A stretch of 64,000 bases of DNA from assembly GCA_008933995.1 (NCBI GenBank), contig WARS01000016.1, forward strand, positions 9,503,848 through 9,567,847. Reading direction: 5' to 3'. Numbering within the stretch: the first letter of the stretch is position 1; every line of letters starts with the position of its first letter. The translations under genes and the position numbers were made by a program. Positions 39,501-51,935 of the stretch are shown piece after piece. The DNA is from Datnioides undecimradiatus. Its lineage: Eukaryota > Chordata > Actinopteri > Lobotiformes > Datnioididae. The notes beneath the pieces are model-generated. The model saw nothing but the letters and a program-made list of their open reading frames with translations. It searched no databases and was not told the DNA's origin.

Positions 39501-42237
39501 ATTACACTGAATCATAAAATGTAAAACTGTTATGTCAACAGGTTATAAAGCGATTCTGTAAATGTATATTCATACTGAGAACTGACAGTAGACAAATAGA
39601 TAGATATACACACACTTTGATGTGTAAACACATACTAATTTTATATGTACGTAGATGTAAACAAATTGTAAGCTAGAAGTAACAAGGTAGTGCAAAAGCA
39701 GGTGGTGCCAGTGCAGCAGTGCATTTATTGGTACTGGTAAGTTAACATGGTATTAGTACCATGTGTGAAATTACATTTATGTATCAATGTGGTGCAAATA
39801 AAGTGTCATGTTGATGAGATTGAGAGCAGTAGAGTTCAACAGGGATGGTGGGTTGCAGCCATCTCCAAGGATGATAGTAGGCAGAAAAGTTTGCAGGTGG
39901 AGAGGTTGGAGTGTCTGATCGGTCTCAACCATGGATGGGAGCACTATTCTAGTGATGTAGGAGTGGTTATCAGACTTATGACATGTCATGGTATATTGCT
40001 AAATGGTGCTAAATGGTAGACAACAGATAATGAGGAGCATTCTGACATGTTCCTCTGGTCCAGTTGGGTTTGAAGGGTAATCTTTTTAGTCTGGATGTTC
40101 ACGAAATGGGATGAATAAGTCAGGAAGAGAGAAAGTGATAAAGGTTTTGACTACTCAGAGCACTTTATGATGGTGGAGGTGAGTGGCACAGAATTAGCAG
40201 TCGTTCAGCAGAGGGCTTTAGTCTTTTTAATGACAGAGACAATGGAGTTTGGGAACAATCAGGTGGAACCGTGTGAGCTTCAAATATGCAAGCCACTGCT
40301 GCTACTGTTGTTCTTGGATCACTGGATCTTTGCTGCTCCCAACCTACTTCATTTTTAGGACATCAGCAGCATCTAGTTCTGCTCAAGGACTAGGAGTACT
40401 CGTCTTCTTTCTTGGTAATCCCACAGCTGGTTTACATACTTTTTAGATCTGCTCGTAACTTTGCTCTTGACAGCTTATCATTGCTGCTACTGTGCTTTTC
40501 AATTAATAATACGCTGTCCATGTTAACATTACAAGGATATTTCAGAGAGTGTATGAAATTTTGAGCTACTGTTGATGTCCAATCTGATGAGAGTGACACT
40601 GAAAACCGTGACTTTATCTGCTGCATTGCATGTAGATTTAATTGACGGGCACAACAGAGGGTAGATTGGGGGTTACAGACACATACAACACATCCACTGT
40701 GCTTGCTGTTTGGTTTCATTCCTGTACTGACATATTCCTGATGTTTGATTCCTGGTAGTTACACAACATTTTGTCCCAGTTTTGTTTCTTGGCATCACAA
40801 ATAGCTCTCTGGAGCACAAACCTGGATTGTTTTTTGCTTTCAAACTCACCCAAGTTATATGTGACAGGTCAGTCCAATAATATTATCACAAACAGTACAG
40901 AGACTAAACTAATAATAAGAGATGTAAAGACAGACTAATATGTAGAAAAGCACATTTGTATCAACTACAATGATTTTTTGTGCCAATTGTTTTGAATTTC
41001 ATTGTTGTTGTTTTTTCGGCAGATAAATATTTCCTGTGCACAATGTCTGGTATTGAAAATAATGTAAAGACAACTAGGGGATGGTGGTAATCTACCAGTA
41101 GAAAGGCCAATGGATTCGGGGGGATTAAGAGAAGGTCACTTAGCTGTAAATAGCAGGAGGTAATTTAATCATAGTTATGATTTCCTTGCACGACTTTGAA
41201 AGTATAAATATGTGTTGGTGCAGAAGTTGGACTGACATTTTGAAGGATGAAATATTTCATTTCTCAACTTCAAAACAGCACCGTCAGTGCTTGAATGGTC
41301 CCCAGACGGTCTGTGAGGATGTGGTGACTAACTCACTCTCCCACTGCAGTGGCTGTGTGGCTCGCCGAATATCTGAATAGCACTTTGATTAGGAAAATGA
41401 GAACTTTTGTACCAAGAAATGATCTAGAAATTCAATATATTTCTGTCAGGCTTTGTTTCAAGGACCATACAAGTGCTTGTGTATGTTTTACAGGGTATTA
41501 CACCTAAGCTTCAGTGTCACAGCATACATAGCAAATTAGAACTGAAAGTTCAGCACTGATAGCAAATTCATTATTCATCATCAGGCCATAACAAAATTTA
41601 AAAACCTACCAAACAGTGTTTATATCCTATTAATCCTTTGCCAAGAAATATTTGCTATTAAGAGTAATACAATTTATCAAAAAAGTAGTATTAAATGATT
41701 ATTAATCAAGCATTATATACCAATATTAGCTGTGCAAAAATGACCTTAAAACTGGGTATGACTGTCTTTTGGTATGAGCTCCAACCTTTCCATATCACTC
41801 ACTGTTTAACCCACAAAAATACTGAACAATACTAAATATTTCAACTCAGCCAACGAGTAGTCAGATATTAATACAATGATCTTGTTAGTATAGAAACATG
41901 GAAGTTTGAGAAAGGCAAAGAGTTACATTGGAGGAAGCAGGTGAAGGTGCTTCTAGTTTCCCTGTCACAAAAACAGCTGGTGTTAGGTCTGTGGCAATGA
42001 TGGCTTTGTGTATATACTGACTATAGTATACAACAATGACCAATGGGAAAGACACTTGGTGATATCTATAGTTGTGGCTGATTGTGGCTTCAGTTCCAAT
42101 TAAAGGTAGAGTAATACTTAGGTTGATGTGGCAGTTTTCATTTGAGCATGGATACATATGCAATAATGCAGATTTGGTCCACTACTAAAAGTGTAGTTGG
42201 CAAATGATAATTGCTTGGTCATAACAACCCGTTATAA

Positions 42238-42275
<38 letters not shown>
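42238..42275 (+). repeat. (ATCT)n tetranucleotide microsatellite
   Basis: About nine uninterrupted ATCT units. Perfect repeats of this class are typically length-polymorphic. Confidence 0.97.
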
Positions 42276-43291
42276 GTTTAACTTATTGCCAACCATTTTG
42301 CAAGTTTGTTACTTGGTTGACAGTATTTTTCTAATTACTGTCACTGCCAGAAGGGGGAGACAAAAGTTACAAACTATCTTTGAACAATCCTCAGCTAGTC
42401 TTTGTCTTCGGAAATTCCTTTGCAGAGGCATTTTTCTGGTGACCACTCATTCTGATTTTAGCACAGAAAAGCAGTTGCTGCACCCCTCTACCCTGAGCCC
42501 ATTGTGTCCCTCCTTGAGGGACAGAAAATATTCAAAGAAAAGATGAGAAGACATGGAGCCCAGCAAGAAATAGCCAAATGATAGTGACCTTTCATGACAA
42601 GGGCAATGTGCCCAGAGGCAAAATAAACGTACAGCACTGCGGCTTCATGGTGACATAAATAATTAAACAGCCCATTTGTAAGGAATAAAAGGGGCGTGAA
42701 AATGTATCAGGGTTTGTACTGAGGCTCTCGCTCAGCCAGCAGCGTTATTCATCACAGCTTCTATAATGTTCATAATAACCATCACACAGCATTTGTCTCA
42801 AAATAATCAATGTGAATAATCAATGAGAATGCTTTAAGGGAAATTCCTCTGTCAGATGTGTTTGAACTGTTACCATCAATCTGTAATCCCACTACATTAA
42901 ATGAGTTATTCTGTGTGCCGCAGACTACTTTTTGTTTCACATACATCACCAAAGTTGTGTACTTTCCATTCTGGCAGTGACTGCGCCTAGTGACAAAATG
43001 GCTGTGAATAAGCTTTAATTGTTCAAAATGAAATAACTGCACCGTCAACACAATCCACAGAGTTTGTGACACTGACCCTCCACTGACCCTGATTGACTGC
43101 AATGGATTACCTGTGGCTCTATGTTGAGTTTTATACTGTACTTAATGGACATTAATTGTTCTCTATGGCATAAAAAAACTGCAAACTGCTGCATTTTAGT
43201 TGTCATTTAGAGGCACGCCATGTCTGTCCATCACACACGTATACACACACACTCGCTCACACGCTCAGTAGGACTGGGCTTCATGTTACAT
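42276..43291. other. Unannotated non-coding sequence
   Basis: No gene or recognised repeat. The 42575-42790 part is free of simple repeats and retains several CpG; it is a weak candidate for regulatory sequence. Confidence 0.65.
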
Positions 43292-43292
43292 T

Positions 43293-43780
43293 TAGGTGCA
43301 TCTCATGAAATATGAAATTTATATTGATTTGTAGATTTTTTTTAAACAAAAATCTACCTGGAAGGTTTGCATTTTTTTAGGGAAATACACAGTTCACTAC
43401 ATTCATTACTTTCTTGCTCTTTCTTGGCTGCATTTTAATCATAGAACATGTTAAACCCATTATCCCACTCAGTTCTATGTACTGTAGGCAGAATTTAAAA
43501 ATGTTAGCAAAAAATTTTATCAAATTGCTATGATTGCACTGGCTGTGCTATTACTTGCTATTACTTACTTGCTTTTACATTTAAGCACATTCCTACAGGA
43601 ACAGGAAGAACAAAACAGGAAGAAAAAAAATGCCTTTCATTAAAATGTTTTCTCAACTTGATGCTTGACCATTTTCTGATTTGTTGTTGTCTTTGGTTCA
43701 CCTCTAGAGGTCCGATTAAATTAGAGCAAGCAAACTTGTTGTGGAAAAAACATTAGAGCTGAAGTGAATTGATGCACCTA
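43293..43780. mobile_element. TA-flanked element with short inverted ends, Tc1/mariner-type MITE candidate
   Basis: The left end reads taggtgcatc (43293-43302) and the right end gatgcaccta (43771-43780), a perfect 10-bp inverted repeat whose outermost dinucleotide is TA on both sides. TA is the target duplicated by Tc1/mariner transposons. The left end continues 'tcatgaaatatgaaat', resembling the 'aggtgcatctcaataaattagaatatc' end of a repeat that I recall in teleosts. The interior (about 470 bp) has no coding potential and contains a 10-bp stem hairpin at 43331-43357. It would be a non-autonomous element, or a chance pairing of two ends. Confidence 0.5.
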
Positions 43781-43781
43781 T

Positions 43782-44281
43782 TTCCCCCTTTTCTTATTGT
43801 ATGCTGACAAAAATATACTCCAACTTTTCAGGAAATTGTATTTACAATAAGGTTATCAAATAAGTACTTTTTCCCTCTCAGTGTTGGCAGATTACCCCTT
43901 TTACCTCCTTTAAAAGATCACATCTCAGCTCAGATACAGGATTACTGGTGTAGAATTAGAGGAGGATTAGACATTGGCCGGAAGGGACAAATGTGTTATA
44001 TTCATTGGCTCTGAACGTTCCAAAGGCTTCTGAGATGTGAATTCAGATTTTTCTCCACTTGTAGCAGTATCTTGCATTCATACTTATTAAACGTTATTAT
44101 CTCTGCGTGAGACTTACTTAGTGGCAGAGTAAGCACAGTGCACTGAGAATACTAACACAATGGACTGAGGATCAGGTGGTCTGTTTCACAGTAGTTACAT
44201 CTACACAGTTTTAGCAAGTAGGTTGAGCACCATGACATCTTGTGATTATAATCATGGTCTTAATGTGTCTGTAAAAATTAT
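43782..44281. other. Unannotated spacer between two mobile elements
   Basis: About 500 bases with no recognised feature. Confidence 0.65.
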
Positions 44282-45047
44282 TTAAAGGGACAGTTTGACA
44301 TTGTGGAGATGTTCTCAGACAACCTTGCCAAGATTTAGATGAGAAGACCAAGATCAGTCTCATGTCTGTGCTTCAATTATTGAACTAGAGCTTGGAGGCC
44401 ATTAGCTTAGCTTAGCGTAAGACCTAAACTCAGGGGGAAGCAGAGAAATATGCCTTCCAACACCTCTTAAGCTCACTGACTTGTGGGTGTCTATCTAGCA
44501 AGAGGGGGATGACAGAATGACACAAGGTGCAGTGTTTCCAGGTGGTGTCTGCCTTTTCTGAATGCAGCACATCCTGATAACAGCAGGTTATAAGATAAGA
44601 AGCAGCAGCTGCTAGCTAGAACCAGTTGTGAACCAGTATACTCAGTTAAAATGTGCAATGAGCATATCCACTAGTTTCATGAAAACTTTACATTAACAAC
44701 AAGAAACCTGGAAGTCAAGACCCCCAGCTGTTGTTCAGCTATTGTTAGCTATAGCACATAACTCTACATAAAATTGCCAATTTTAAAAAAATTATCTTTG
44801 TGTACTGAGTAAACAATGGAGATGGAAAGTGTTAATTAGCAAGCTTTAGTGTTGGTTTATATGATTTTGAACTTTGACCCAGGCTAGCTGTTTCCACCTG
44901 CTTCCAGTATCAATACTGAGGCTGTTGCCTCCTGGCTCTGGCTCCATACACAACGCACAGTCTTGACAGGGGCATCGATTCTCTCAACTAACTCTTTACA
45001 AGAAAACAAATACACTTGTGACCCTAAATGTCAAAGTGTCCATTTAA
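44281..45047. mobile_element. MITE-like element with long imperfect inverted ends (teleost family)
   Basis: The left end (tttaaagggacagtttgaca plus tt, 44281-44302) is matched in inverted orientation by the right end at about 45026-45047, with 20 of 22 bases pairing. Further in, the left arm has 'agatgagaag..ctcatgtctgtgc' and 'attagcttagcttagcgtaagac', while the right arm carries 'aggctagctgtttccacctgcttccagt' and 'gattctctcaactaactctt'. These are opposite-strand versions of the same teleost repeat as I remember it. TTAA is present at the outer edge of both ends. No open frame of note lies inside, so it would be non-autonomous. The exact ends and target duplication are uncertain. Confidence 0.65.
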
Positions 45048-46332
45048 AAGTAATTATTTCTTCTATTGCTTCTTAATCACATAAATGAAGCAATAAACAA
45101 AGCATAAATCAGAAACCAAATCAATAATTGATCATAACTTGACATGTTGCCAGTGTGACCCATGTCGTGGTTGACGAGGGCATGTAGAGGGCCTCAAGTA
45201 AGCTGGTATGTCCTTTTTCAGTTATGCACCTCTTTGAAGCCCCCCAGGCTTGTGAGGCCAGGAGGGGGATCAAAGCCCTAACAGAATAATTTGTCCAGCC
45301 TGCCTGTCAGTTTTAAGAAGATCTAAGCCATTTCATCTACAAACAAAACACAACAAAGGTAACACAGAGCGGGGGAAAAAAGCTATAATGAAAAAAGTGA
45401 CGCGCCTTTCACTCACAGCCTTTTATCAGATATTTCCGTTGCCACCAAACATTAATGTCACTGTTCTGCAATTCTGCAATGGTGCGTGGAGATTCATGGA
45501 GGGGGGTAATTACTTGAGAGCACTTTCAAGCTGTTTTTCTCCTGTCATACACAGTTATGTGATTTTTCATTTATTTCTTTTTATGTTCCATAATTAACAC
45601 ATGGTCATCACTTTGTAATATGCTATAAAATGCTTTATCAGTCCATTTCGAATTGATGATTATTAATTGTTTATGAATTCACAGGGCAGGGTGAGGTGGG
45701 TGAAGTGCACGAAGTAAGCATCTTATATTGGTTGTCACATCTGAGTGCATGTAGACTTCATATCTGCCGTGCTCCAATGATTACTCATTAACATCAATTT
45801 ATCATTTAATGTCAGGCTCATTTATTCACTCCTAGATTACATAAATCGCCTTAGAGCATGCTACAAGTGCATGTTAATGGTTGTGCTGTTTCCACTGGCA
45901 GTTGTGGTTTTAGGAGGCGGCATTGCTTATCATTTCTCAGAATGCCTCACAGATGAAGGTAAACGATGGTGTTGCCGTTAATGTGTGCGGCGCAAGCTGC
46001 TACCACAAGCACCTCAAGTGAGAGGCTTCATTATTACATTTGCATCACAATTAGCTTTTTCTTTTGTTTATGCACCCACTCTTTAGTCATTTTTACAATT
46101 AATATTCCATTATCAAGTGGCAGACTGTTTTAGAGATAAAGCAACCTGGACACTTTTGTTATATGTTCAAGTACTTTTGTATGTACATGCCAATGACACT
46201 TAAGGAATATCTGGAGCAAAGCATAACAAACTTAGTTGTAGTGTCAATAATTTGTTTTTGGCTCATCAGTGTTAATAATTGAATCCATTATATATTTTAA
46301 TCAGAAATTTTAAGTGAAAGTTTAGTTAGTCT

Positions 46333-46392
46333 GATAAGGTTAAGATGTTTTTCTACTACAGTTTAATAGACACATAACATCTCAACCTTATC
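46333..46392 (+). other. Imperfect hairpin, 17-bp stem
   Basis: gataaggttaagatgtt (46333-46349) is followed after 26 bases by aacatctcaaccttatc (46376-46392). The two arms pair over 17 bases with one G:T-type mismatch. Weaker pairing may continue outward with gaps (ttagttagtct against aagcttaggttaa). It could be a decayed inverted-repeat element or a microRNA-like fold; neither is shown. Confidence 0.6.
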
Positions 46393-47646
46393 TTAACCTA
46401 AGCTTAGAAAATGAGGGACACATTGTGTAAACTGTCAGAAAATATATTGTGGTTTTGGGCCACGACAGGAGGTGGTGCCTCTGTTTGCTTAGTAAAATGA
46501 AATTACAGGTGTGTGTCTAAGTGTGTGTGTGTCTGCATGCCTGCCTGTGACCAGTAGCACACGTGCAGTAAACAGGCACCCCTCTTCTCCTGCCCTCCAC
46601 AGATGAAAATGGCTGGCTGTGCTAACTGTGGCAGTCCTGAAAGCTAGCTCTCTGATTGAGTAGCAAGCTGATGTGTGTTGTTGCCTTCTCGACACAAAGT
46701 CATACTGTGAAAACCCCAATGAGTTGTTGTTTGGCAGCAATCCAGAGCCTCATGCTAATGTCATATGACCAGCTTCAACAAAAGCAGCCTAATCACTGCA
46801 GCACATCAGACAGCAGAGAATACAGCTGCAGCTGTAGTGGCTGATGTCAGGGACAAGCACTTTCCTGCATCATGCAGTTTGTGTGGATATAAATCAAATT
46901 TTGTTAACAAAAAGTATGAAAACCTGTTTGATAAAGTATGATGAACTTTTCTGAGGTATACAAATTAATCTTTGATAAAAAAAAATATACCATGAAGAAA
47001 TGTGTCTTGTTTTTGTGAATAACATGAGACAGAACTAAGATGACGTGGCGGGGTATCAGACAGCCTTGCCTCTAAAGTCTGTGTGTGTCAGGAAGAGAAA
47101 TAATCCGGTGGATGTGTTTATTTCTGTCAGAGTGTGTCCAGGAGTTGCCATTCTTGCTCAAACATAATCTAGTTTTGCGGTGATCATCAGTCACGCAAGT
47201 AGTTTAACAAGACCAATACTTTGAATAAATGTGCACTTTGTGTTGCATCACTTTTAACGCACCATCATCTGATAATAAAGACAATTTTAAAATTACGACT
47301 CTGGAACCTTTACCTTTAGATGTACTCTTGAATATATTAAGACAATTAAGGCAACTCTCTTTTAAGTTTTACCATTCATTTCAGTTTTAAAATATAAAGG
47401 GCTCACTTTTAAATTGGCAAGTTTGAGCTTTTCTCAACTATGGCACATAAAAATTGATCTGTACATCATGATTTATGGAGCAGCAACTGATAATTTATTG
47501 GCTAATTAATTACAGCATTTTTATGTGAGATCCCTGATTTAATTATGTCTCTACACTGTAGAGCTGCAAGGGGATTAAAATTCCCCCAATAGAGCCATCA
47601 CATACTGCCCTGCTGCTGTATCTGAGTCATTGGCTCTGAGCGAGCG

Positions 47647-47666
47647 CACACACACACACACACACA
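47647..47666 (+). repeat. (CA)10 microsatellite
   Basis: Ten perfect CA units, directly visible. Confidence 0.95.
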
Positions 47667-49467
47667 ATGTCCCTCTACAAAGTAATATAGTATTGTAATA
47701 ATGGCAGCAACACTGAATCAAGTCTTTAAAGTGAATCCCACAGTGCTCAATGCGTTTTTGCTTACAGTATGTTTGTCCAGCTCCAAGGTGTATCCACCTG
47801 TATGTTGGTGTAAAGTAGAAAGCGAAGCGTTTGTGTTCCCAAAAGGAAAGTTAGCAGCTGCTTTGTAGTATTACAGACATAATGTGCACTGAAGGGGATG
47901 TTGTTTGTATGTAAACTCTACTGTACAATTAAAAGAATCAGCAGCTCGGTTCCTTTTTCTTCCTAATGTTGTCTTCATTTTTTTCCTCCCCATTTACTGG
48001 TAAACAGCAATATGCAGCAGGAAACACTTTTGGGTGCGAAAATGAATGAAATGGGGGAACCATTGAGGTATAGTAGTCAGGGGCAGTGCTAAGAATGAGC
48101 ATCAGAACTGGAGCTAGGTGAGAGGGCACAGGGAACAGAACCAAGCTCAGAAGCTTCAGCAGACATCATGGCAGAGGTGAAGATAATGTTGACAGATGAA
48201 GCAAAGAAAAAAAAAATGTTTTCTGAGGTGTTGACATGAACTTTACAAAATCAAAGGCTACAAGTCTGACACTAAGCTGGCCTTCTTACTGTAAGACCAG
48301 TAAGATCAGTCATCAGGCAGCTAGTTTCTTGATCATTTTGATACCCAATGCACGCTAAGTGTATTTATATGGACAGTCGAGTGGTTTGTATAGTTAGTAA
48401 AAGTAACAACAGCAAGATAGAAACTCCTATCAAAGGGAAAACCAATGAAGCCATTCAAATACTATGTTTACAGTCAGTACAGTTCTCTGCACAACATTGT
48501 AGAACATGATATGCTGTGTTAGCTGACAAGCAGACTAAATGGAAACGCTCTTTTCCTTTGGTCCTGCTCCATATGTGTACAGGACCCCAGAGCAATGTAA
48601 TCCCCAGCACACTGTTATTATTGGACAGCTTTAATATATTATTATTAAACATTACAGTTCTTTATTATTACTATTTGGGAGATTGCTTAAACAAATGACA
48701 AATCACAATTCATTATCAATAAATTCAAGAGAGCCAGAAAAATGGATACGTTTACATCCAAAAACAGCGCTATACATGATGTCTACATAACAGTCCTCTA
48801 GTGTACATGAGTGACTAAAATGTGTTTTACAAAGAGGCACAGCAGAAAATACTCCTGTAGAGGAGGAGCCAGTAGAGTTGCATCATGAGGTCATTAAGGG
48901 TCATCAGACTACGTTTTGGGTGTTTTTTGGTTTTTTTTGCAGCATTTTCTGAAATAGTCTGTGTTTTCGTGTTAAGCGTGGGCTGAAGCTCTGGAGGCTC
49001 AAACCTATGACTCAACAGACCCCTGAGTCACGGGGCGCTGTGGCCAAAATATGCAAGCTATGACACCATCTGTTTATTTCATCATTAGTGTTAACAATGA
49101 CATCAGAAGGTCAATGGTCGCCTGAACCAAAGAAGGGGCTCTGTAAACACTCAGTGTCCATATACAACCTATTACTCCATCATCGTCAGAGAGACACACA
49201 CACCACATCTTCAGCAAACATAATACCTAACCAAATTATCATGCTACATCTCTCACCCCACCTTGTACCTCATTTAATTATTCATTCTTTGCTAGTGTCT
49301 CTTGTATTATTAAAGATTTGCCCAGCTGGCCAGTAGTGCAACAGATAAGCTAATTATAATATCGGTGCCACTGTGAGTGCTAGTTCCACAGTGTCCTGCA
49401 GATTGAAGAGTGACTAGCACTTTTAATAGGGCTGTGTGGCTGCTGTTCCAAGAAATGTGCGTATTTA

Positions 49468-49492
49468 CAAAACAACAACAACAACAAAAAAA
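49468..49492 (+). repeat. (CAA)n / A-rich simple repeat
   Basis: About five CAA units followed by an A run. Confidence 0.9.
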
Positions 49493-50566
49493 CACTATGT
49501 TAATAAACACATTTGGCAGATGTTTTCATATGTCGACACATTTTCAGGAGTGTGTGCAGGTGAAGTAGTCAGATATGTTAAGGGAGAATATCATGTTTTT
49601 GCTGACCTCCAGTGGTTTAACGTCTCACCGTGCTGTAGCCTTATACAGCTGTACTCCAGGACGCTGTGACATCACTGCTGTGTGCGCTGACAAAGCAAAC
49701 AAGGCACACAGATGAGATTTTCAAGCACAGGGCAGAGAAACATTGCTTTTCTATCTAACGCTGCATTATCTTTAAACAACTCTCTCCTAATATACCTATT
49801 TACTCTCAACCTACTGGAAACAAATTTCTTTAGAGAGCAGGTAGAACATTGTTTCCACGCAGACCCTTTCACAACTTTTGCAGTTTAACTTGGAAAAATA
49901 AAACGACATTCCCTGTATTCATTCTCAATCCATGCACTTTACTAATCTATACTGTAGCGCTTTGAAACAGTGCTAGCAACTCCTGCTGTCAGATGATACC
50001 CAGCTCCAGTTGTTGATGCTCATTTGAGAGCAGAACATCAGAGCAGTGCACTGACACTGAGCTGACAGAGAGCAGACAAGTCTGTCTCTTTACGTTCAGT
50101 TTATGTCCACACTTTTAAAACTGTATTAATATGTCATACATTAAAATGTTTGGTTAGTCCTGCTGTCTCTCTACGTGAAGATCAAACAATACTCCTGTGC
50201 AGCTCTATTTAAGCACTGAATTGAATATCATCATCCAGAGGGAGAGATCTGCTCCTTTCTTTAAAAGTAGAGAAGGTAGATAGTTCTGCGTTTACAAAAC
50301 CTGCCAGAACTGACTGCATACCCAATTGCTTTTTTTTTAGGTTAATTTTATTGAGACAGTCAATCAAAAACAATTTAATGTATGCACTGGTGCAAAACAA
50401 ATTGGCATTTAAATCAAATACTGGTACTTAATATTCAATTTAGTATTTACCTCAGCTTCATAACATTCAGCTTGGCCATAAATTTTCATTTCAGATTATT
50501 ATTAATACATCCACCCTCGGGGTCCAGAATTAACTTTTGGTTCATCAGCAAATGGCTGGTAAATTA

Positions 50567-50582
50567 AAAAAAAAAAAAAAAA
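50567..50582 (+). repeat. Poly-A run
   Basis: Sixteen consecutive A residues. No retroposon body is recognised upstream. Confidence 0.9.
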
Positions 50583-51310
50583 TAGATATTGGTCAAAATA
50601 TTTTTCAACAGGCCATAAAAATGCACAAGATACTATGTCATTAGGCAGCTAACACTGATTTTGATTATACCGTAGACTGTCCTCACTCCTGTATCTTTTA
50701 AACATGCTTCCACCACACTTGATCTTTCCTTTTGTCTTGATCTACTCTGATCTACAATTACATGATTATATGTCGCATTTTACCATCAGTGTGTCATCTG
50801 TGGTCAGTCAACTGTGTTGTAGTTTTGTGGCAGCTGAGCCCATTTATTTAATTCGCCAGTGTAGATTTTTAGTGATCTTTAACTGTTGGTGAAAACTAGC
50901 AATGGGTTCTATATGACCTTTCATTCATTCACATCTTTGCATGCTTTTACTTTACATTACTGAGGGGTTATGAAGATTAAACTTTTCAGTTTTACGCACC
51001 TGTAAGTTTCATAAAACTAAAAGGTTATGCATTATAAAGGAGACCATCAACATGATTCAAAACTCATACAGAAGATAATAGACATAACAGCATTGATTTC
51101 CATATTGCTTAATAAATATAAAAATAATACATTTTCATTGCCTATAGAATTTCTAAAAACCATGTGTTTGTGGTGATGGCGAGTCCATTTTGTTACAATG
51201 TCTTTAAGCTTAACTACTGTTTTAGGGTTTCGCTGCAACAGACAAATGTCCACAGACTATACAAAATGCAATGCAAAATGCAGGAGAGACTTATCAACTT
51301 CATCTGTTAA

Positions 51311-51935
51311 GTCAACCAACCATTTGCTCTGGTAGAGGTACCAGTGGATGTGGGCAAACAGTAAAGTAATGACGTGGACAAGTCTTGCTGAAAACTGGAG
51401 AAAGCATGAAGAGAACAATCCTTACATTCAATTCTGTCAATCACGTAGCTACCACAACAGCCTGCTGGACTACAAGTCAGTTTTTCTTGTGGGTGTCACT
51501 TGTCATTGAATAGAGCTTCTTAGCGAGGTGCTCCGATGCTCTGCGGTTACATGGACGGATCTGTGGTTACATGGACGGATCCCACACATAATGTAGGCGA
51601 CAACAGATAGAGGCTGAAACCTCACAAAGCCTTTCTGTCAAATGATGAACAGGTGGAGAGATACTCCATCATGTATGGTGCTTCAGGAGATGAAAGTCAC
51701 TTGGAGAGGTGGAGTATCAAGATGTCTATGCTATTTTAGTTGCCGACACCGGCCCTGAGTATCAACTCCCACAGCATCATAAGTGCGCATGTCATCTCCT
51801 GAATCTTGTTTCAACAGCTGATGCCACTGCTGTAGAAGCTGTGATACATACAAGAGGCCCTCTTGCTGTGCTTTGGCTAAATGCCATGCACTCTGTACCT
51901 GCTTGTTGAATAGAAAAAGCAATCTGCACTGAAGG
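51311..51935 (+). pseudogene. Broken hAT-superfamily transposase (ZBED-like) remnant
   Basis: Several short stretches, in the right order but in different frames, match the layout of hAT transposases. NQPFALVE at 51314-51337 resembles the 'PFs.Ve' segment. VATTTACWTT at 51445-51474 resembles the 'TaD.WT' segment that opens the RNase-H-like fold, with the acidic residue missing. VGVTCH, then a stop, then IE (51504-51530) resembles 'iGvTaHwI', with a stop codon in place of Trp. HHKCACHLLNLVS at 51775-51813 is the 'RCaaHtLNLv' segment. YKRPSCCALAKCHAL (51849-51893) is the segment that follows it in fish members. The pieces are separated by frameshifts and stops (including TAA at 51362), so it is a dead gene. 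No intact zinc finger or C-terminal dimerisation domain was found. Family assignment comes from remembered motifs. Confidence 0.7.
51541..51580 (+). repeat. 20-bp tandem duplication inside the hAT remnant
   Basis: ctgcggttacatggacggat is followed directly by ctgtggttacatggacggat, two 20-bp units differing at one base. Its length is not a multiple of three, so it adds a further frameshift to the dead transposase. Confidence 0.92.

Larger units (their letters stand above)
30891..42237. other. Unannotated non-coding sequence
   Basis: More than 11 kb without a recognisable gene, transposon or RNA gene. Small features: a 21-base near-palindrome at 31872-31892, a 15-bp tandem duplication at 33166-33202, a poly-T run at 33535-33547, a 10-bp stem hairpin at 35378-35409, AT/TA-rich sequence at 36540-36590, and a purine-rich stretch at about 37095-37230. 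Open frames of 90-127 codons here (for example 37422-37805) have no domain features and overlap frames on the other strand. Confidence 0.65.
45049..51310. other. Unannotated non-coding sequence
   Basis: About 6 kb without a recognised gene. It holds a hairpin at 46333-46392, a (CA)10 run, a (CAA)n run and a poly-A run listed separately, and a GT-rich patch near 46508-46530. The part at 45760-46130 is repeat-poor, with TAAT/ATTA cores and retained CpG; possible regulatory sequence, unproven. Confidence 0.65.
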
